This document shows, piece after piece, positions 22,484 through 33,420 of a stretch of 64,000 nucleotides of DNA. The notes beneath the pieces are model-generated. The model worked only from the letters and a program-made list of their open reading frames with translations, ran no database searches and was not told the DNA's origin. Each line of letters starts with the position of its first letter. Position 1 is the stretch's first letter. The DNA lies in NCBI RefSeq assembly GCF_029852145.1, contig NC_079976.1, forward strand, positions 11,703,104 through 11,767,103. The letters run 5' to 3'. The stretch comes from Microplitis mediator. Its lineage: Eukaryota; Arthropoda; Insecta; Hymenoptera; Braconidae. A program made the position numbers and the translations under genes.

Positions 22484-22733
22484 TGTAGGATTTATTGTTA
22501 TAGGAATATATTAAATCACTACTTAAATTATAAATAAAAGTCCAGATTAAACATTAACGTGATATTTATTACGAGAGAATACAAAGGTATAACGTAATAG
22601 AGTGTAGTCGACACTTAACAACGTCGTGTCTCTCCAGTTATATGTGTGCGTGAGGCTCGCAGCTGACGACAGTACTCGAGTCTCACCGAAATCGCCCGAG
22701 TGGGGACTTAAAGTTAAGGTAGCTATCGCTACA
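22484..22733 (-). mobile_element. 3' LTR of the gypsy element
   Basis: On the minus strand the 250 bp unit begins TGTAGCGATAGC at 22733, directly after a purine tract, and ends TCCTACA at 22484. An AATAAA signal lies within it. The left boundary is only three bases from the end of the neighbouring LTR-like block (22480). No 5' partner exists in the window, so the length rests on the PPT, the TG...CA ends and the polyadenylation signal. Confidence 0.65.
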
Positions 22734-22734
22734 A

Positions 22735-22748
22735 TACTTTCCTTCTTA
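22735..22748 (-). other. Polypurine tract
   Basis: On the minus strand AAGAAGGAAAG lies immediately upstream of TATTGTAGCG, where the LTR begins. This is the normal place of the plus-strand primer of an LTR retrotransposon. Confidence 0.65.
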
Positions 22749-23068
22749 AAAAAAAATATAACATACTAACAGAACATTAACAAAGCTATTTACAAACGAA
22801 AACAAACAAAATAATACTGATTGACTAATTGATTTAAAAAAAATTATTTAACGTCGTTGATGAAGTAAACTGGTTTCATACGATCTATTGAGATTAACGT
22901 GTTAGCACGCTTGTAATTTACGATAAAGTATTTATCGTGTCTAGCGATGACTTCGAATGGACCTTCGTAGGGTGCTGAGAAGGATGGTCCGATCTGGTTA
23001 TTGCGCACCAAAACGTGGGTACCGGTTCTCAGGTCACTGAAACAAAAAACAGAACGTGTTCCATGACG
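22749..23068. other. Gypsy element region between integrase and PPT
   Basis: On the minus strand this follows the integrase frame. The part nearest the integrase (about 22860-23040) could still encode its C-terminal tail in other frames; the rest is AT-rich untranslated sequence. Confidence 0.4.
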
Positions 23069-23590
23069 CTATGTTTCGGCCGGTGCCAGGTTATTAAAAT
23101 GTGCTTGTAGGTCTTGCAAAACACCTGGTGCATCCGCGTGTTTATTTGAGGGAACTAATAGTTCTCCTGGTATGCGGATTGGCTCACCGTATACAAGCTC
23201 AACGGGTGTGGCTTGTAGATCTTCTTTCCAGGCTGCTCTAAGCCTGAGCAAGACGGCAGGCAAAGCGTCGAACCAGATGTCATTGTGGCATAGCAGTGCG
23301 GCTTTGAGTTGTCTGTGTAGACGCTCTACCAAACCGTTGGAAGCTGGGTGATATGGCGTCGTGCGAAGGTATTTGACTCCTAGGATTCGCATCAGTGCTT
23401 GAAACAAGACTGCTGAGAATTGAGTTCCTTGATCAGAGGTAATTCGCAATGGTACTCCATATCTAGATATCCAGTGTCTAATTAATTCCACTGCTACCGT
23501 GTCAGCGTCTGCATTTTCGAGTGGTATAGCCTCGGGAAAACGCGTGAACTGGTCGATGATTGTCAGGCATTTTGTGTATCCTCGTGACAT
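23069..23590 (-). pseudogene. Gypsy integrase catalytic core
   Basis: This 173-codon stretch covers the retroviral-type integrase core that would insert the element's DNA. LTIIDQFTRFPEAIPLE carries the first acid (D13 of the frame), ITSDQGTQFS the second (D53), and SNGLVERLHRQLKAAL the glutamate (E89). There are 35 residues between the last two, the standard DD35E. TPVELVYGEPIRIPGE follows as the usual core end. Catalytic residues are intact locally, but the frame differs from that of the upstream RT, and the zinc-binding region at about 23600-23900 is only partly readable. It is therefore part of a broken pol. Confidence 0.85.
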
Positions 23591-23917
23591 TGGGTAAGTG
23601 ACCAGGTCAATGTGGATGTGTTCGAATCTCTGCGTAGGTAAGTCGAAACGAGCTAGTGGTGCAGAGACGTGTCGGTGTATTTTGTTAAGCTGGAATTCGA
23701 GACAAGCTTTTGCCCATGTTCGGCAGTCTTTCCTCGTCGATGGCTACATGTATCTCTCTGCCACTAGCTTTATGAATGCTTTGGCTTCAGGGTGAGCTAG
23801 CGAGTGTAGAAAGTCGAAAACTTGTTTCCTTAGAGGACCGGGAATGTATGGTCTCGGTTTCCCTGATGAAACATCACAGTGAACCGCGATTGGATGGTCT
23901 TCGAAGGTTATTGCTTG

Positions 23918-24440
23918 TCATTGGACCGCTAGGTTCAGGTCGTTGCGACGGTTCTGAAGTTCCTGGTCTCTTGTTTGCGCGAATACCAACTCCTGAGTAG
24001 TGATAGAGGTTGAGATAGCTTCAACGCGCGACAGCATGCCTGCAACAATGTTTTGTTGACCAGAGACGTGGCGGATGTCTCTCGTGAACTGTTCGATGAA
24101 GTCTAAGCGCCGGAACTGCCATTGCGAGGCTCTTTCTGGGCGCTGCAGAAAAGCGTACAACAGTTTATGGTCGGTAAATACAGTGACTGGCTTACCTTCG
24201 AAGATGTATCGAAAATGCGTACTGCCTCATAGACAGCGTGCAGCTCGCGGTTGTATGTGGACAAATTAACGATAGAAGGTTGTGGTTTCTTGCTGAAAAA
24301 TTCAAGTGGTTGCCACTGGTTGTCAGCATGCTGTTGGAGTACCACGCCAATAGCGTAATTTGATGCGTCGGTGAAGATGGCCCAAGGAGCGATGTCATCA
24401 GGGTGAACTAGCAAGATTGTGTCTGCTAGAGCTTGATTGG
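23918..24440 (-). pseudogene. Gypsy RNase H and start of integrase region, frameshifted
   Basis: The frame ending at 24414 reads WAIFTDASNYAIGVVLQQ, with the first RNase H aspartate, then STYNRELHAVYEAVRIF with the catalytic-type E. A shift near 24160 leads to a frame with LDFIEQFTRDIRHVSGQQN, the connection between RNase H and the integrase zinc domain. The step from RT (frame ending 25157) into RNase H is another shift, near 24420-24440. Confidence 0.75.
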
Positions 24441-25325
24441 CCTCGTCGAACTCATGAGGAGTTTGTTCAGTGGTGCCAGGATTCTCGCTGTGTCTGTGAC
24501 GAACTTTCTGTGAAAATTAATTGTACCTAGAAAATTGCGCAGAACGGAAATCGTACTCGGGACTTTGAGGTTAGTAATTGCATCCACCTTGTCAGGTGAC
24601 GGCTTGATACCTTTTTCGTTGATGATATAACCCAAGTATTTTACCTCTCGCTGGCCCAAAACGCACTTGGCAACGTTGATTATGATGACGCACTCTTCGA
24701 GACGCTTGAAAAGTATGTCCAGGTGTTGGCTATGTTGTTCTTCGTCTTCTGATGCTACTAGGGTGTCGTCCATGTACGGGAAAACGAAATCCAGATTCCT
24801 GGTGACTTCATCAATGAAGCTCTGGAAGGTTTGACCTGCATTCCTCATGCCAAAGGTCATGAAGGCAAACTCGAATAGCCCAAATAGTGTGATGATGGCG
24901 GTTTTTTCGATGTCTTCCTCAGCGACTGGAATCTGATTGAAGGCCTTAACCCAATCTATAACAGAGAATATTTTCTTACCGTTCAATGCTGCTGGGAAGT
25001 CGTCCATACGTCTAATAGGATAGCTGTTGTGGATCGTGCGTGTGTAGAGTTGCCGGTAATCACCACAGGGACGCCAATCTCCCGACTTCTTGGGGACGAG
25101 GTGTAGTGGGGATGCCCATGGACTGGTTGTCGGGCGTGCGATGCCCAGTTTTACCACTTGGCGGAATTCTTCCTGGGCAATTTTGAGCTTATTTGGCGCT
25201 AGTCGTCTTGCTTTGCATGCTATTGGTGGTCCCGGAGTAGTTTTAATGTGATGAACTACAGAGTGTTTTTTCTTGACTGTGATTTCCTCTGGGCGAGTGA
25301 TTGCTGGGTACTTTCTTAGCAGTTC
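24441..25325 (-). pseudogene. Gypsy reverse transcriptase
   Basis: On the minus strand the frame is open from the codon after the TAG at 25326-25328. It begins ELLRKYPAITRPEE and continues through KLGIARPTTSPWASP and PLHLVPKKSGDWRPCGDYR. FSVIDWVKAFNQIPV holds the first catalytic Asp and FPYMDDTLVAS the YxDD box, here with Met where gypsy elements usually have Ile or Val. FLGTINFHRKF closes the thumb region. The core domain is complete, so this part decayed late. It is not functional as a whole because of the upstream stop and downstream frameshift. Confidence 0.85.
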
Positions 25326-25328
25326 CTA

Positions 25329-25690
25329 ATACTTTGTCTCACCTTCTACCAATTTGATGCAATTGGCATCCTCTCGGGTTGAGTGGACTTGGGAGTTGAG
25401 ACCAGTGGTGCCGTCACGCAATTGTTTGTTCTTGAAGTCGACTAGTAAGTTAAAATAACTCAAGAAGTCAGCTCCAATAATCGGCTTGGTGACGTCAGCT
25501 ATTATGAATTTCCAGGTGAATTCTCTGCGCAGACCTAGGTTCATAGATAACGTGATGAAGCCGTATGTTTCGATTAGAGAACCGTTTGCGGCACGTAGTT
25601 GATAACCTACTGGCGCTAGCTTGTATTTTAGCTGTTCATATGGATATACGGATAGATCTGAGCCAGAATCCACGAGGTAAGGTATATTGG
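25329..25690 (-). pseudogene. Gypsy aspartic protease, fused to foldback sequence
   Basis: The frame reads IPYLVDSGSDLSVYPYEQL, the aspartic protease DSG active site, then IETYGFITLSMNLG and FIIADVTKPIIGADFLSYFN, the conserved flap and ILG-type end. It shares the frame of the RT but is separated from it by one TAG (25326-25328). The open frame begins at 25757, yet its first 23 codons lie in foldback DNA; genuine protease sequence starts near 25688. The upstream gag is gone. Confidence 0.85.
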
Positions 25691-26867
25691 AGTAATCATA
25701 AAAAAACCGACGAAAAAAAAATTTTCGCTGGTCTTTCAATAACTCTATGGGCGTCAATAAATTTTTTTGAATAATTCGTTTTTATGATTCTTTTAGGAAA
25801 TTTTATGCCCTTTAATTTGGCGGCCTGAAAAAGGCTCTACGACGATTTGGCGCCGAGTTATCATTAATCAAAGCAAAAAAGTCTATTTTGGCTTTGATAA
25901 TCAATAACTCCGGACGTATTGGTCGCACAGAGAATGAAAGCACGGTTTTCAAAACTGGAAAACATTCTCTATAAGGCAAAATTAGTGGCTTTTGATAGAA
26001 AAATTTTTATTCAAGCGATATTGTTTGGTAAGAAACAGGTCGAAATTCACAAATTTAAGGATATTCGGGAATTTTGATATAACTTTGGATATAACGGATG
26101 AACAAAGGATATTTTTGTTTTTTCTCAACCTCAAAGTGTCCTGAAAAAACCCTGAAAATTTCAAATCGCTGCGATTTTTCTTTCTTAGTGCCCCGAAGCT
26201 TTAAATTTATCAATTTTTTCAAAAATCACCATAGTTGGTAGTTTTTCTGTTTTTAAGATATCCTTTGTTCATCCGTTATATCTAAAGTTATAGCAAGATT
26301 TCCGAATATCCTTAAATTTGTGAATGTTGACCTGTTTTTTGCTCAACAATATCGCTTTTAAAAAAATTTTTCCTATCAAAAGTCACTAATTTTGCCTTAT
26401 AGAGAATCTTTGCCAGTTTTCAAAACCCTGCTTCCATTCTCTGTACGACCAATACGTCCGGAGTTATTAATTATCAAAGTCAAAATGGACTTTTTTGCTT
26501 TGATCAATGATAACTCCGCGCCAAATTGTTGTAGAGACTTTTTCAGGCCGCCAAATTAAAAGGCATAAAATTTCCTAAAAGAGTCATGAGGTCGGATTAT
26601 TAAAAAAAATTTATTGACGCCCATAGAGTTATTGAAAGGCCAGCAAAAATTTTGAAAATTTTCTTTTCGTCAGTTTTCTTATGATTACTCCGGAACCGTG
26701 CATGATTAAAAAAATTTGAGGTCCAGATCTGAAAACTAGAAAGTTTAGGCTACAATTTGCTTTTTTTCATTTTTTTTCTACGACCATTTTTTACCGAGTT
26801 ACAGCATGTTGAAAGTCACATGAAAATTTCGGATTTTTATTCTATCCCTTAATTTCTGTGACCAGTG
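25688..26867. mobile_element. FB1-family foldback, left end and centre deleted
   Basis: The right end CCCTTAATTTCTGTGACCAG is intact and followed by TA (about 26868). The left arm lacks the outer 170 bp and starts at the equivalent of FB1 position about 2387 (GGAGTAATCATA), abutting gypsy protease sequence. The centre is also missing: the left arm stops near 26256 (GTAGTTTTTCTG) and the right arm starts at once (AAGATATCCTTTG). Two deletions plus many substitutions make it older than FB1. Confidence 0.75.
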
Positions 26868-26909
26868 TATTTGAAAAAACCGTGATTGTATCGAAAAATA
26901 AACTTATCC

Positions 26910-28127
26910 CTGGTAGGAAGGGACCATTAGACAAGGCTCGGACTAGGCATCGGCCAGTCGTCATACCAGAGTTCTAAGCCTTGGTCAAGCCTTGGTTGAA
27001 CCATTGGGTGAGCATTGGTCCAAGCCTTGGATGATGTCCATGTCCCAAGCCTTGGGAAACAAAATATCAAGCCTCGGCCAAACCTCGGGGAGCAAAAAAT
27101 CTGAGGCCCACTCAATGCTTGATTTAAAATATTATTATTTAAATTAATAAATATAATTAAAAAACAGTTTAATCACGCTTTTATCGACATTACATCGGAG
27201 TCTAAATAACTAATTACTGAAATAACGAATAAAATTATTTGGGGGCTACCGGGGTTCGAACTGAGATCCTTCTGATTACTAGGCCGGGACGCTATCTATT
27301 GTGCTAAATCTGATGTTCAGATAATCATGATTTTTTTGCTTGTTAATTATTTAAATACAATTTAATTCAGAAATATTAGATCATAAAGATGAAGTAAAAT
27401 TAAGTTTTATTTAATAAACTTAAAATTGTCTGATAAGTAATGACGTATATTTATTAATTTGTAATTTTATGATTTGATGTAAATGAATAAATTAAGAGTA
27501 AGATCAAGTAGCACTGCTATATTGCTTATTAAACTTTAACATTTATGGTAATTAAAGTTTTGTACATAGCAATAACTAACTAAATGAAAATGATTGTATA
27601 TCAAATAATTTTACTTTTTAGAATATTTTAACTCTTGACATTAATCGTATACTCGATGGACCGTTATGTTCTGGTCTTCTCTATATACATTTATATAGAT
27701 ACATGTAAAGTCGCTAATTTTAATATTAAATAAAAATTTAACCTAGGCTGAGGCATTGGACAATGATCAGCTGCCAAGGTTCGGCTTGACAAAAATTAAA
27801 CTATCGGCCCCAGCCTCGGACGATCCTTGGGCCAATGGTCAGCGGCAAATGGCTCGATTCAACAAAAATCAAACCATAGGGCCTGGCCCTGGCCGAAGCT
27901 TGGGCCAATGGTCACTACCCAAGGCTCGGCTTAATTTAATGAAACCATTGGACCAAGCCTTGGCCTAGACATGGGACAATGGTTAGCTGCCAAGACTTGG
28001 CTTAACATAATCAAACCATTGGGCCAAGCCCTGGCCGAGGCTTGAGCCAATGGTCAGCTGCCGAAGCTTGGCAAGTGACAACAGGCCCAAGGCTAGGCCT
28101 ATAGTCAGCCTTGGCGATTCCTACCAG
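26910..28127. mobile_element. Word-repeat element (CCTTGGCCAATGG) with tRNA-like core
   Basis: The ends CTGGTAGGAA (26910-26919) and TTCCTACCAG (28118-28127) are inverted. The left array (about 26921-27118) and right array (about 27740-28115) are made of degenerate words such as AAGCCTTGGTC, CTTGGGCCAATGGTCAG and AGGCTCGG on both strands. The AT-rich core between them carries a tRNA-like module on the minus strand at 27243-27308, about 125 bp from the left array. No target duplication was seen. Similar layouts occur at 41262-42301 and 51781-52437 with different words. Confidence 0.6.
27243..27308 (-). promoter_or_regulatory. tRNA-like module, resembling tRNA-Thr(AGT)
   Basis: On the minus strand TTAGCACAATAGATAGCG is an A-box region, CGGCCTAGTAATCAG resembles the anticodon arm of a Thr(AGT) tRNA, and CAGTTCGAACCCC is a good B box. 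Acceptor pairing is poor, so it is not a functional tRNA. Its sequence CTAGTAATCAGAAGG is shared with the module at 52090-52165. Confidence 0.6.
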
Positions 28128-28530
28128 CGTAAGATCGTCCTTCGGCACGTGTTCTCTTTACTTAAAACGAAAAAACAAGATTCTCCACGTATTTTTTCAC
28201 TAAAAAGAAGCATTTTATAGGGCGTCTGAGAAAATTTAATTTTCAATGGCCACCCTAATATATATTGTAGTGATTGGTATCTTAAATTAATATCACTTAT
28301 ACACTACAATAATAACACACTTATATTAGAAATAACAACACCACAATTAACAGCAGTAAAGAAAGCAAGAGAGCGATATAGTTTATTGATACAAGACGTA
28401 TGCTGTTTAGTTGTCAATATATGACTGACTGACTTTGGTCGCGCATCTATAAAACAAGAGAAGAAGGCATTTGTTTTCTAGCTATTCAAATATTTTAAAG
28501 ATCAGTTTCACATTCGTTACAATATATATA
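28128..28530. other. AT-rich DNA, no gene seen
   Basis: Nothing was recognised apart from a short TA run that leads into the next foldback. Confidence 0.3.
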
Positions 28531-30319
28531 TTAGGGTGTTTCATATTTAGGCTATATTTTTTTTTGTCCTACCTGAAAAACTAACAATTTATAGTACAGA
28601 AAAAATACTTCCGCTTGAAAAAAAATTTCAAGTCAATTAGGAGCTTAGTGCATCAAAAATTCGAATTCCCATTTAAATAACATGGGAAAAAAAATTTTTT
28701 TTAGTTTGGAATTTTTTACCTTGGCAATGGCTTATTGTATGAATAGACCCAGCATAATTTTTTAGGGAATTTAACGCTCTACAAAGACTTTCTCTTATCA
28801 TTTTTTGATAAATCCATCTGTTTAAAAGTTATGGGACCTCGAATCAAGTTAAATTTTGAGATCTTTTTACTTTTTCGGTGAAACTATTAGACTTATCATA
28901 AAATGTCTTGAAATCTTTTTTGTAGACAATTTTATTTCCTATAAATTATCTCGAATAAATTTTTTTTTAATTCTGCATGATTTTCTAGTTATTTCCATTT
29001 TAATGCCAAGCTCCTAAAAAAATAGTGTTCTGATGGATTTTAAGAGGTGTCACGCGTTTTGGTCCCAAAACATTTCATCCCCGACAACTCATCCCCGACA
29101 AATTATCCGCGCGACTAATCATCCTCGGACAATTAATCCCCGACAATATATCTGTGAGATAAATCATCCCGACGACTGTTCATCTTATGACATCTTAACC
29201 ATGACAATCTACTTTATATTGATAATTATTTCTAATCATTTTTTATTTTAATCAATATTTGTACTATTATCAAGCACATCAAATCCATGAAAAAAATTAT
29301 CTATACTTTTTTCCATCAACCGAATATTATGTAACTTTGAGTTAAGTAACCCAATGATTTAATTTAAACAGGAACAATAATAATAATAATAAGAATAATT
29401 ACAATAATAATAACGATATTATCTAAAAGAACATTTAAATGTAGTCAAGTATCGCGGCTTCTGGATATTATGTTGTCTTATATATTCAGTTGTCTTGTAT
29501 AAGTGCCTTAAGCAATTGTGATACTAATTAGTTAACTATATTGATCGCTAAAAATTAATGTTAATAAGTAATTAAGAGATAATATTTTATTATTAATATA
29601 AAGTAAATAATTCTTAACGATCGATTATGTACTATGGTGCTAAATGATGTGGTTATGAGAAAGTGTGTATTAAAATTATATTGATAAAATGTTCATAATT
29701 AAAAATATTTATAGTTGGTTTATTGTATTTAATATTTTTATTGAAGTATCAATTGTCCAACAGATAAATTATCGGGTATTATTTGTCTAAGTGTAAGTTG
29801 TCATTGTCATGAATCGTCGCGGGGATGAATTGTCGGGGATGAATTGTCGGGGATGAGTTGTCGGGGATGAAATGTTTTGGGACCAAAACGCAGTGAACCT
29901 TTGTAGAAAATAAAATTATCCACAAAAAAGATTCTATGGCATTTTATGATAAGTCCAATAGTTTCGCCGAAAAAGTAAAAAGATCTTAAAATTGACTTTA
30001 ACTTGACTTCGAGGTCCAATAACTTTTAAACAGATGGACTTAGCAAAAAATGATAAGAACCTCTATTCGTAGAGCGTTAAATTCCCTACAAAATTGTATG
30101 CAGGACTTATTTGTATAAAGCGCCATTGCCGAGATAAAAAATTCGAAACTGAAAAAAACTTTTTTTCCCATGTTATTTAAATGGGAAATCGAATTTTTCG
30201 ACGCGCTAAGCCCCTAATTGACTTGAAATTTTTTTTCAAGCGAGAATATTTTTTTGTTCTATAAATTGTTAGTTTTTCAGGTAGGACAAAAAAAATATAG
30301 CCCAAATATGAAACACCCT
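28531..30319. mobile_element. Foldback FB4 (TTAGGGTGTTTC ends), with a nested element
   Basis: The outer ends TTAGGGTGTTTCATATTTAG and the inverse ending CACCC border on TA. The arms run 28531-29050 and 29896-30319. The loop region holds another element (29051-29895). The arms contain CTCTACAAAG and related module words shared with other foldbacks. It is the first of five hairpins in tandem. Confidence 0.75.
29051..29895. mobile_element. Nested element with CCCCGACAATTCATCC terminal words
   Basis: Both ends read inward GCGTTTTGGTCCCAAAACAT followed by three or four units of TTCATCCCCGACAA-type words. The outermost bases may be CAC/GTG. The left array is at about 29054-29180 and the right array at 29815-29891. 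The AT-rich middle shows nothing coding. The array at 17253-17440 has the same style. No target duplication is evident. Confidence 0.65.
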
Positions 30320-30328
30320 ATATCTATA

Positions 30329-31213
30329 TTAGGGTGGCGCAAAAAAATCGACTATTTTTTTTTTTCCATCTCGCATGAAAATTTATTGGTTTACGATGTT
30401 TTAAGAAGCCTCTCCACAAATCAGCTCGATAAAAAATTTTTAAGAGGTCGCTCACGAATTTTGAAAATATCAAAAATGATCGAAATTCGGATTTTTATTA
30501 AAAAAATTTTTTTTTTCTCGTGGCAGCAATAGTTTATATTTGTAAAATCATGACTATGCTGAAAATTTCAGCCCAAAATTTATATATTTAAACGGCGCTC
30601 AAGAATTTTGAATGTTTCCGAGCGCAGTCTCTTGGACGTTTTTGAGCGACCCTTAAATATTAATAATAAAGCTTCTCGATTTTTTCACTATCAATTTGCA
30701 TGACAAAGAATGAAAATATAACCCGAGAAATAGAGATAATAAGTTATTTACATACTTTTTTATTTTTTAATCCAATTTGTAGGTTTTTTCGCTTATTCAA
30801 AACTTACCAAATTTTATTGTTTAAGACTGTCCTGTATATTTTTGGTTATGCAAAAGTTATATTTAAGTGAAATGACAATAATTGAGTTATAAAAACTAAT
30901 TCAAACTATTAGTTACATATAATCAGTTAATATTCGAAATTCTTGAGCGCCGTTTAAATATTTAAATTTTGGACTGAAATTTTCAGCATAGTCATGATTT
31001 TACAAATATAAACTATTGCTGCCACGAGAAAAAAAAAATTTTAAATAAAAATCCGAATTTCGATCATTTTTGATATTTTCAAAATTCGTGAGCGACCTTA
31101 TAAAAATTTTTTATCGAGCTGATTTGTAAAGAGGCTTCTTAAAACATCGTAAACCAACCAATTTTCATGCGAAATGGAATAAAAACATAGTCGGTTTTTT
31201 TGCGCCACCCTAA
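30329..31213. mobile_element. Foldback FB5 (TTAGGGTGGCGCAAAA ends)
   Basis: The ends TTAGGGTGGCGCAAAAAAAT and its inverse are flanked by TA and resemble classic mariner termini (TTAGGTTGGTGCAAAA). The arms are about 287 bp with a loop of about 315 bp. A partial copy lies at 43235-43999. It has no coding capacity. Confidence 0.75.
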
Positions 31214-31219
31214 TATATA

Positions 31220-32244
31220 TTAGGGTGATTCAAAAAACAAACAAATTTTTTTTTTCTTCCAAACAGGTTTAAAAGTTTCGTATAGATAAAAAAAGACGCC
31301 TGTGAAAATTAGAGCTCTTAATATTAATATTAACATAGTCCGCATTGCTCTTTTCTATTCCCCATAAGAATAACATGAAAAAAATTTTTTTTTACGTCTT
31401 CTGATTTTTATAAGTAGCTAACGATGCGTCATAGGAATAATTGGCAGGCATAATTTTGTAGGGAATTGAATGCTTTACAAAAAAAGATTCCTATCATTTT
31501 TCGAGGAATCAATTTGTTCAAAAGTTATTTGAGGTTGAAGTCGAATTCATATTAGATTTTAAGATTTTCTTACTTTTCCGGCGAAATTATCAGACCTATT
31601 ACAAAATATCACTGGACCTCTTTTGTAGAAAATTTTATTCCTTAGAAGTTATTTTCAGTAAAGTTTTTTCGAATTCCGCATTGTTTTCTAGTTATTTTCA
31701 TTTTAACGTCATGCTCATAAAAAAAATAGTCTTCTGATCGATTTTAAGAGCTTGACATTAAAATAAAAATAACTAGAAAACAATGCGGAATTCGAAAAAA
31801 CTTGATTCAAAATAACTTCTAGGGAATAAAATTGTCTACAAAAAAGGACCAATGATATTTTGTAATAGGTCTAATAGTTTCGCAGGAAAAGTAAGAAAAT
31901 CTCAAAATTTAATATGAATTCGACTTCAACCTCAAATAACTTTTGAACAAATTGATTCCTCAAAAAATAATAGGTATCTTTTTTTGTAGAGCATTTAATT
32001 CCCTACAAAAATATGCCTGCCAATTATTCCTATGACGCATCGTTAGCTACTCATAAAAATCAGAAGACATAAAAAAATTTTTTTCAATGTTATTCTTATG
32101 GGAAATAGAAAAGTGCAATGCGGACAATGTTAATATTAATATTAAGAGCTCTAATTTTCACAGGCGTCTTTTTTTATCTATACGAAACATTTGAACCTGT
32201 TTGGAAGAAAATAAAAAAATTTGTTTGTTTTTTGAATCACCCTT
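31220..32244. mobile_element. Foldback FB6 (TTAGGGTGATTCAAAA ends)
   Basis: Arms of about 490 bp (31220-31710 and 31754-32244) surround a loop of about 43 bp. Each arm carries CTACAAAAAAGG-type modules and GTTCAAAAGTTATTTGAGG. Another copy of the family lies at 53941-54964 with its loop in the opposite orientation, meaning it inserted the other way round. Confidence 0.8.
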
Positions 32245-32265
32245 ATATATATATATATATATATA

Positions 32266-33408
32266 TTAGGGTGGTCCGTTTGGAACGACTATTTTTTTTT
32301 TCTCGCTCCCACTGAAAAATATTGTTGTAGACATTGAAAAAAAAATTCTCTGAAAGTTTCAGCTCTTAATTTTAATTCTAAGTACTTTACATTTGATTTT
32401 GAAATTTTCCCATTTAAAATACATAGGAAAGTTGGGATTTTTTTTTTAATTCTCTATAACTCAGCCGCATTTTAAGTTATCGGGTCGCCGTTTGCGGCAT
32501 TTTTTAGGTAATTTGATACTCTTCAAAAGTTTCCTTAATAGTTTTACTCTGACTTTAATTGTTTTTTCTGTATCGGTTCTGAAAATAATTTTTTTAATAA
32601 TAATTTGGGTTTTTAGTTGATATTCACTTAATAACGAAATTTACAGAAAAAGTGCAGATAACGATTTTTTAGGAAATTTTATTCGCTACAAAAAAGGTCC
32701 TCTTAGTTAAGTAGCTCAAGTTCTCCGTTCACGTGATATAGGGATTTTAGTAATTTTGTAAATAAAATATTTGTCAAAAATTTTTCCGAAGTTCATCAAT
32801 TTGACCCCTTTTGATTTTAATGACTAGATTAAATTAATGAAAGGAAAATTATTTATTGATTTAAAATTGAAATGAAATAGCATTTGGTGGAATTTTTTGA
32901 CAAATATTTTATTTACAAAATTACTAAAATCCCTATATCACGTGAACGGAGAACTTGAGCTACTTAACTAAGAGGACCTTTTTTGTAGCGAATAAAATTT
33001 CCTAAAAAATCGTTATCTGCACTTTTTCTGTAAATTTCGTTATTAAGTGAATATCAACTAAAAACCCAAATTATTATTAAAAAAATTATTTTCAGAACCG
33101 ATACAGAAAAAACAATTAAAGTCAGAGTAAAACTATTAAGGAAACTTTTGAAGAGTATCAAATTACCTAAAAAATGCCGCAAACGGCGACCCGATAACTT
33201 AAAATGCGGCTGAGTTATAGAGAATTAAAAAAAAAATCCCAACTTTCCTATGTATTTTAAATGGGAAAATTTCAAAATCAAATGTAAAGTACTTAGAATT
33301 AAAATTAAGAGCTAAAACTTTCAGAGAATTTTTTTTTCAATGTCTACAACAATATTTTTCAGTGGGAGCGAAAAAAAAAAAATAGTCGTTCCAAACGGAC
33401 CACCCTAA
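32266..33408. mobile_element. Foldback FB7 (TTAGGGTGGTCCGTTTGG ends), near-perfect arms
   Basis: The arms 32266-32781 and 32893-33408 appear almost identical over 516 bp, with a loop of 111 bp. The module CTACAAAAAAGGTC occurs at 32686-32699 and inverted in the other arm. Its ends resemble those of FB10 (GTGCTCCGTTTGAAACG). Near-perfect arms imply recent formation or arm-to-arm conversion. Confidence 0.85.
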
Positions 33409-33420
33409 TATATATATATA

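Larger units (their letters stand above)
22484..25690 (-). mobile_element. 5'-truncated Ty3/gypsy element (3' LTR, PPT, pol)
   Basis: Read on the minus strand: protease, RT, RNase H, integrase, purine tract, LTR, in gypsy order. The gag region and 5' LTR are absent because the sequence passes into a foldback element at about 25688. The RT wording (PLHLVPKKSGDWRPCGDYR and YMDD) is closest, by recollection, to the CsRn1/Kabuki group. The pol frame has one in-frame TAG and at least two frameshifts, so it is inactive. Confidence 0.8.

Noticed and set aside
22484..25690. Complete, active gypsy retrotransposon
   Set aside because: gag and 5' LTR are missing and pol has a stop and frameshifts.
26921..28115. 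CRISPR array
   Set aside because: The repeats are degenerate, occur on both strands, have no uniform spacers and the DNA is clearly eukaryotic.
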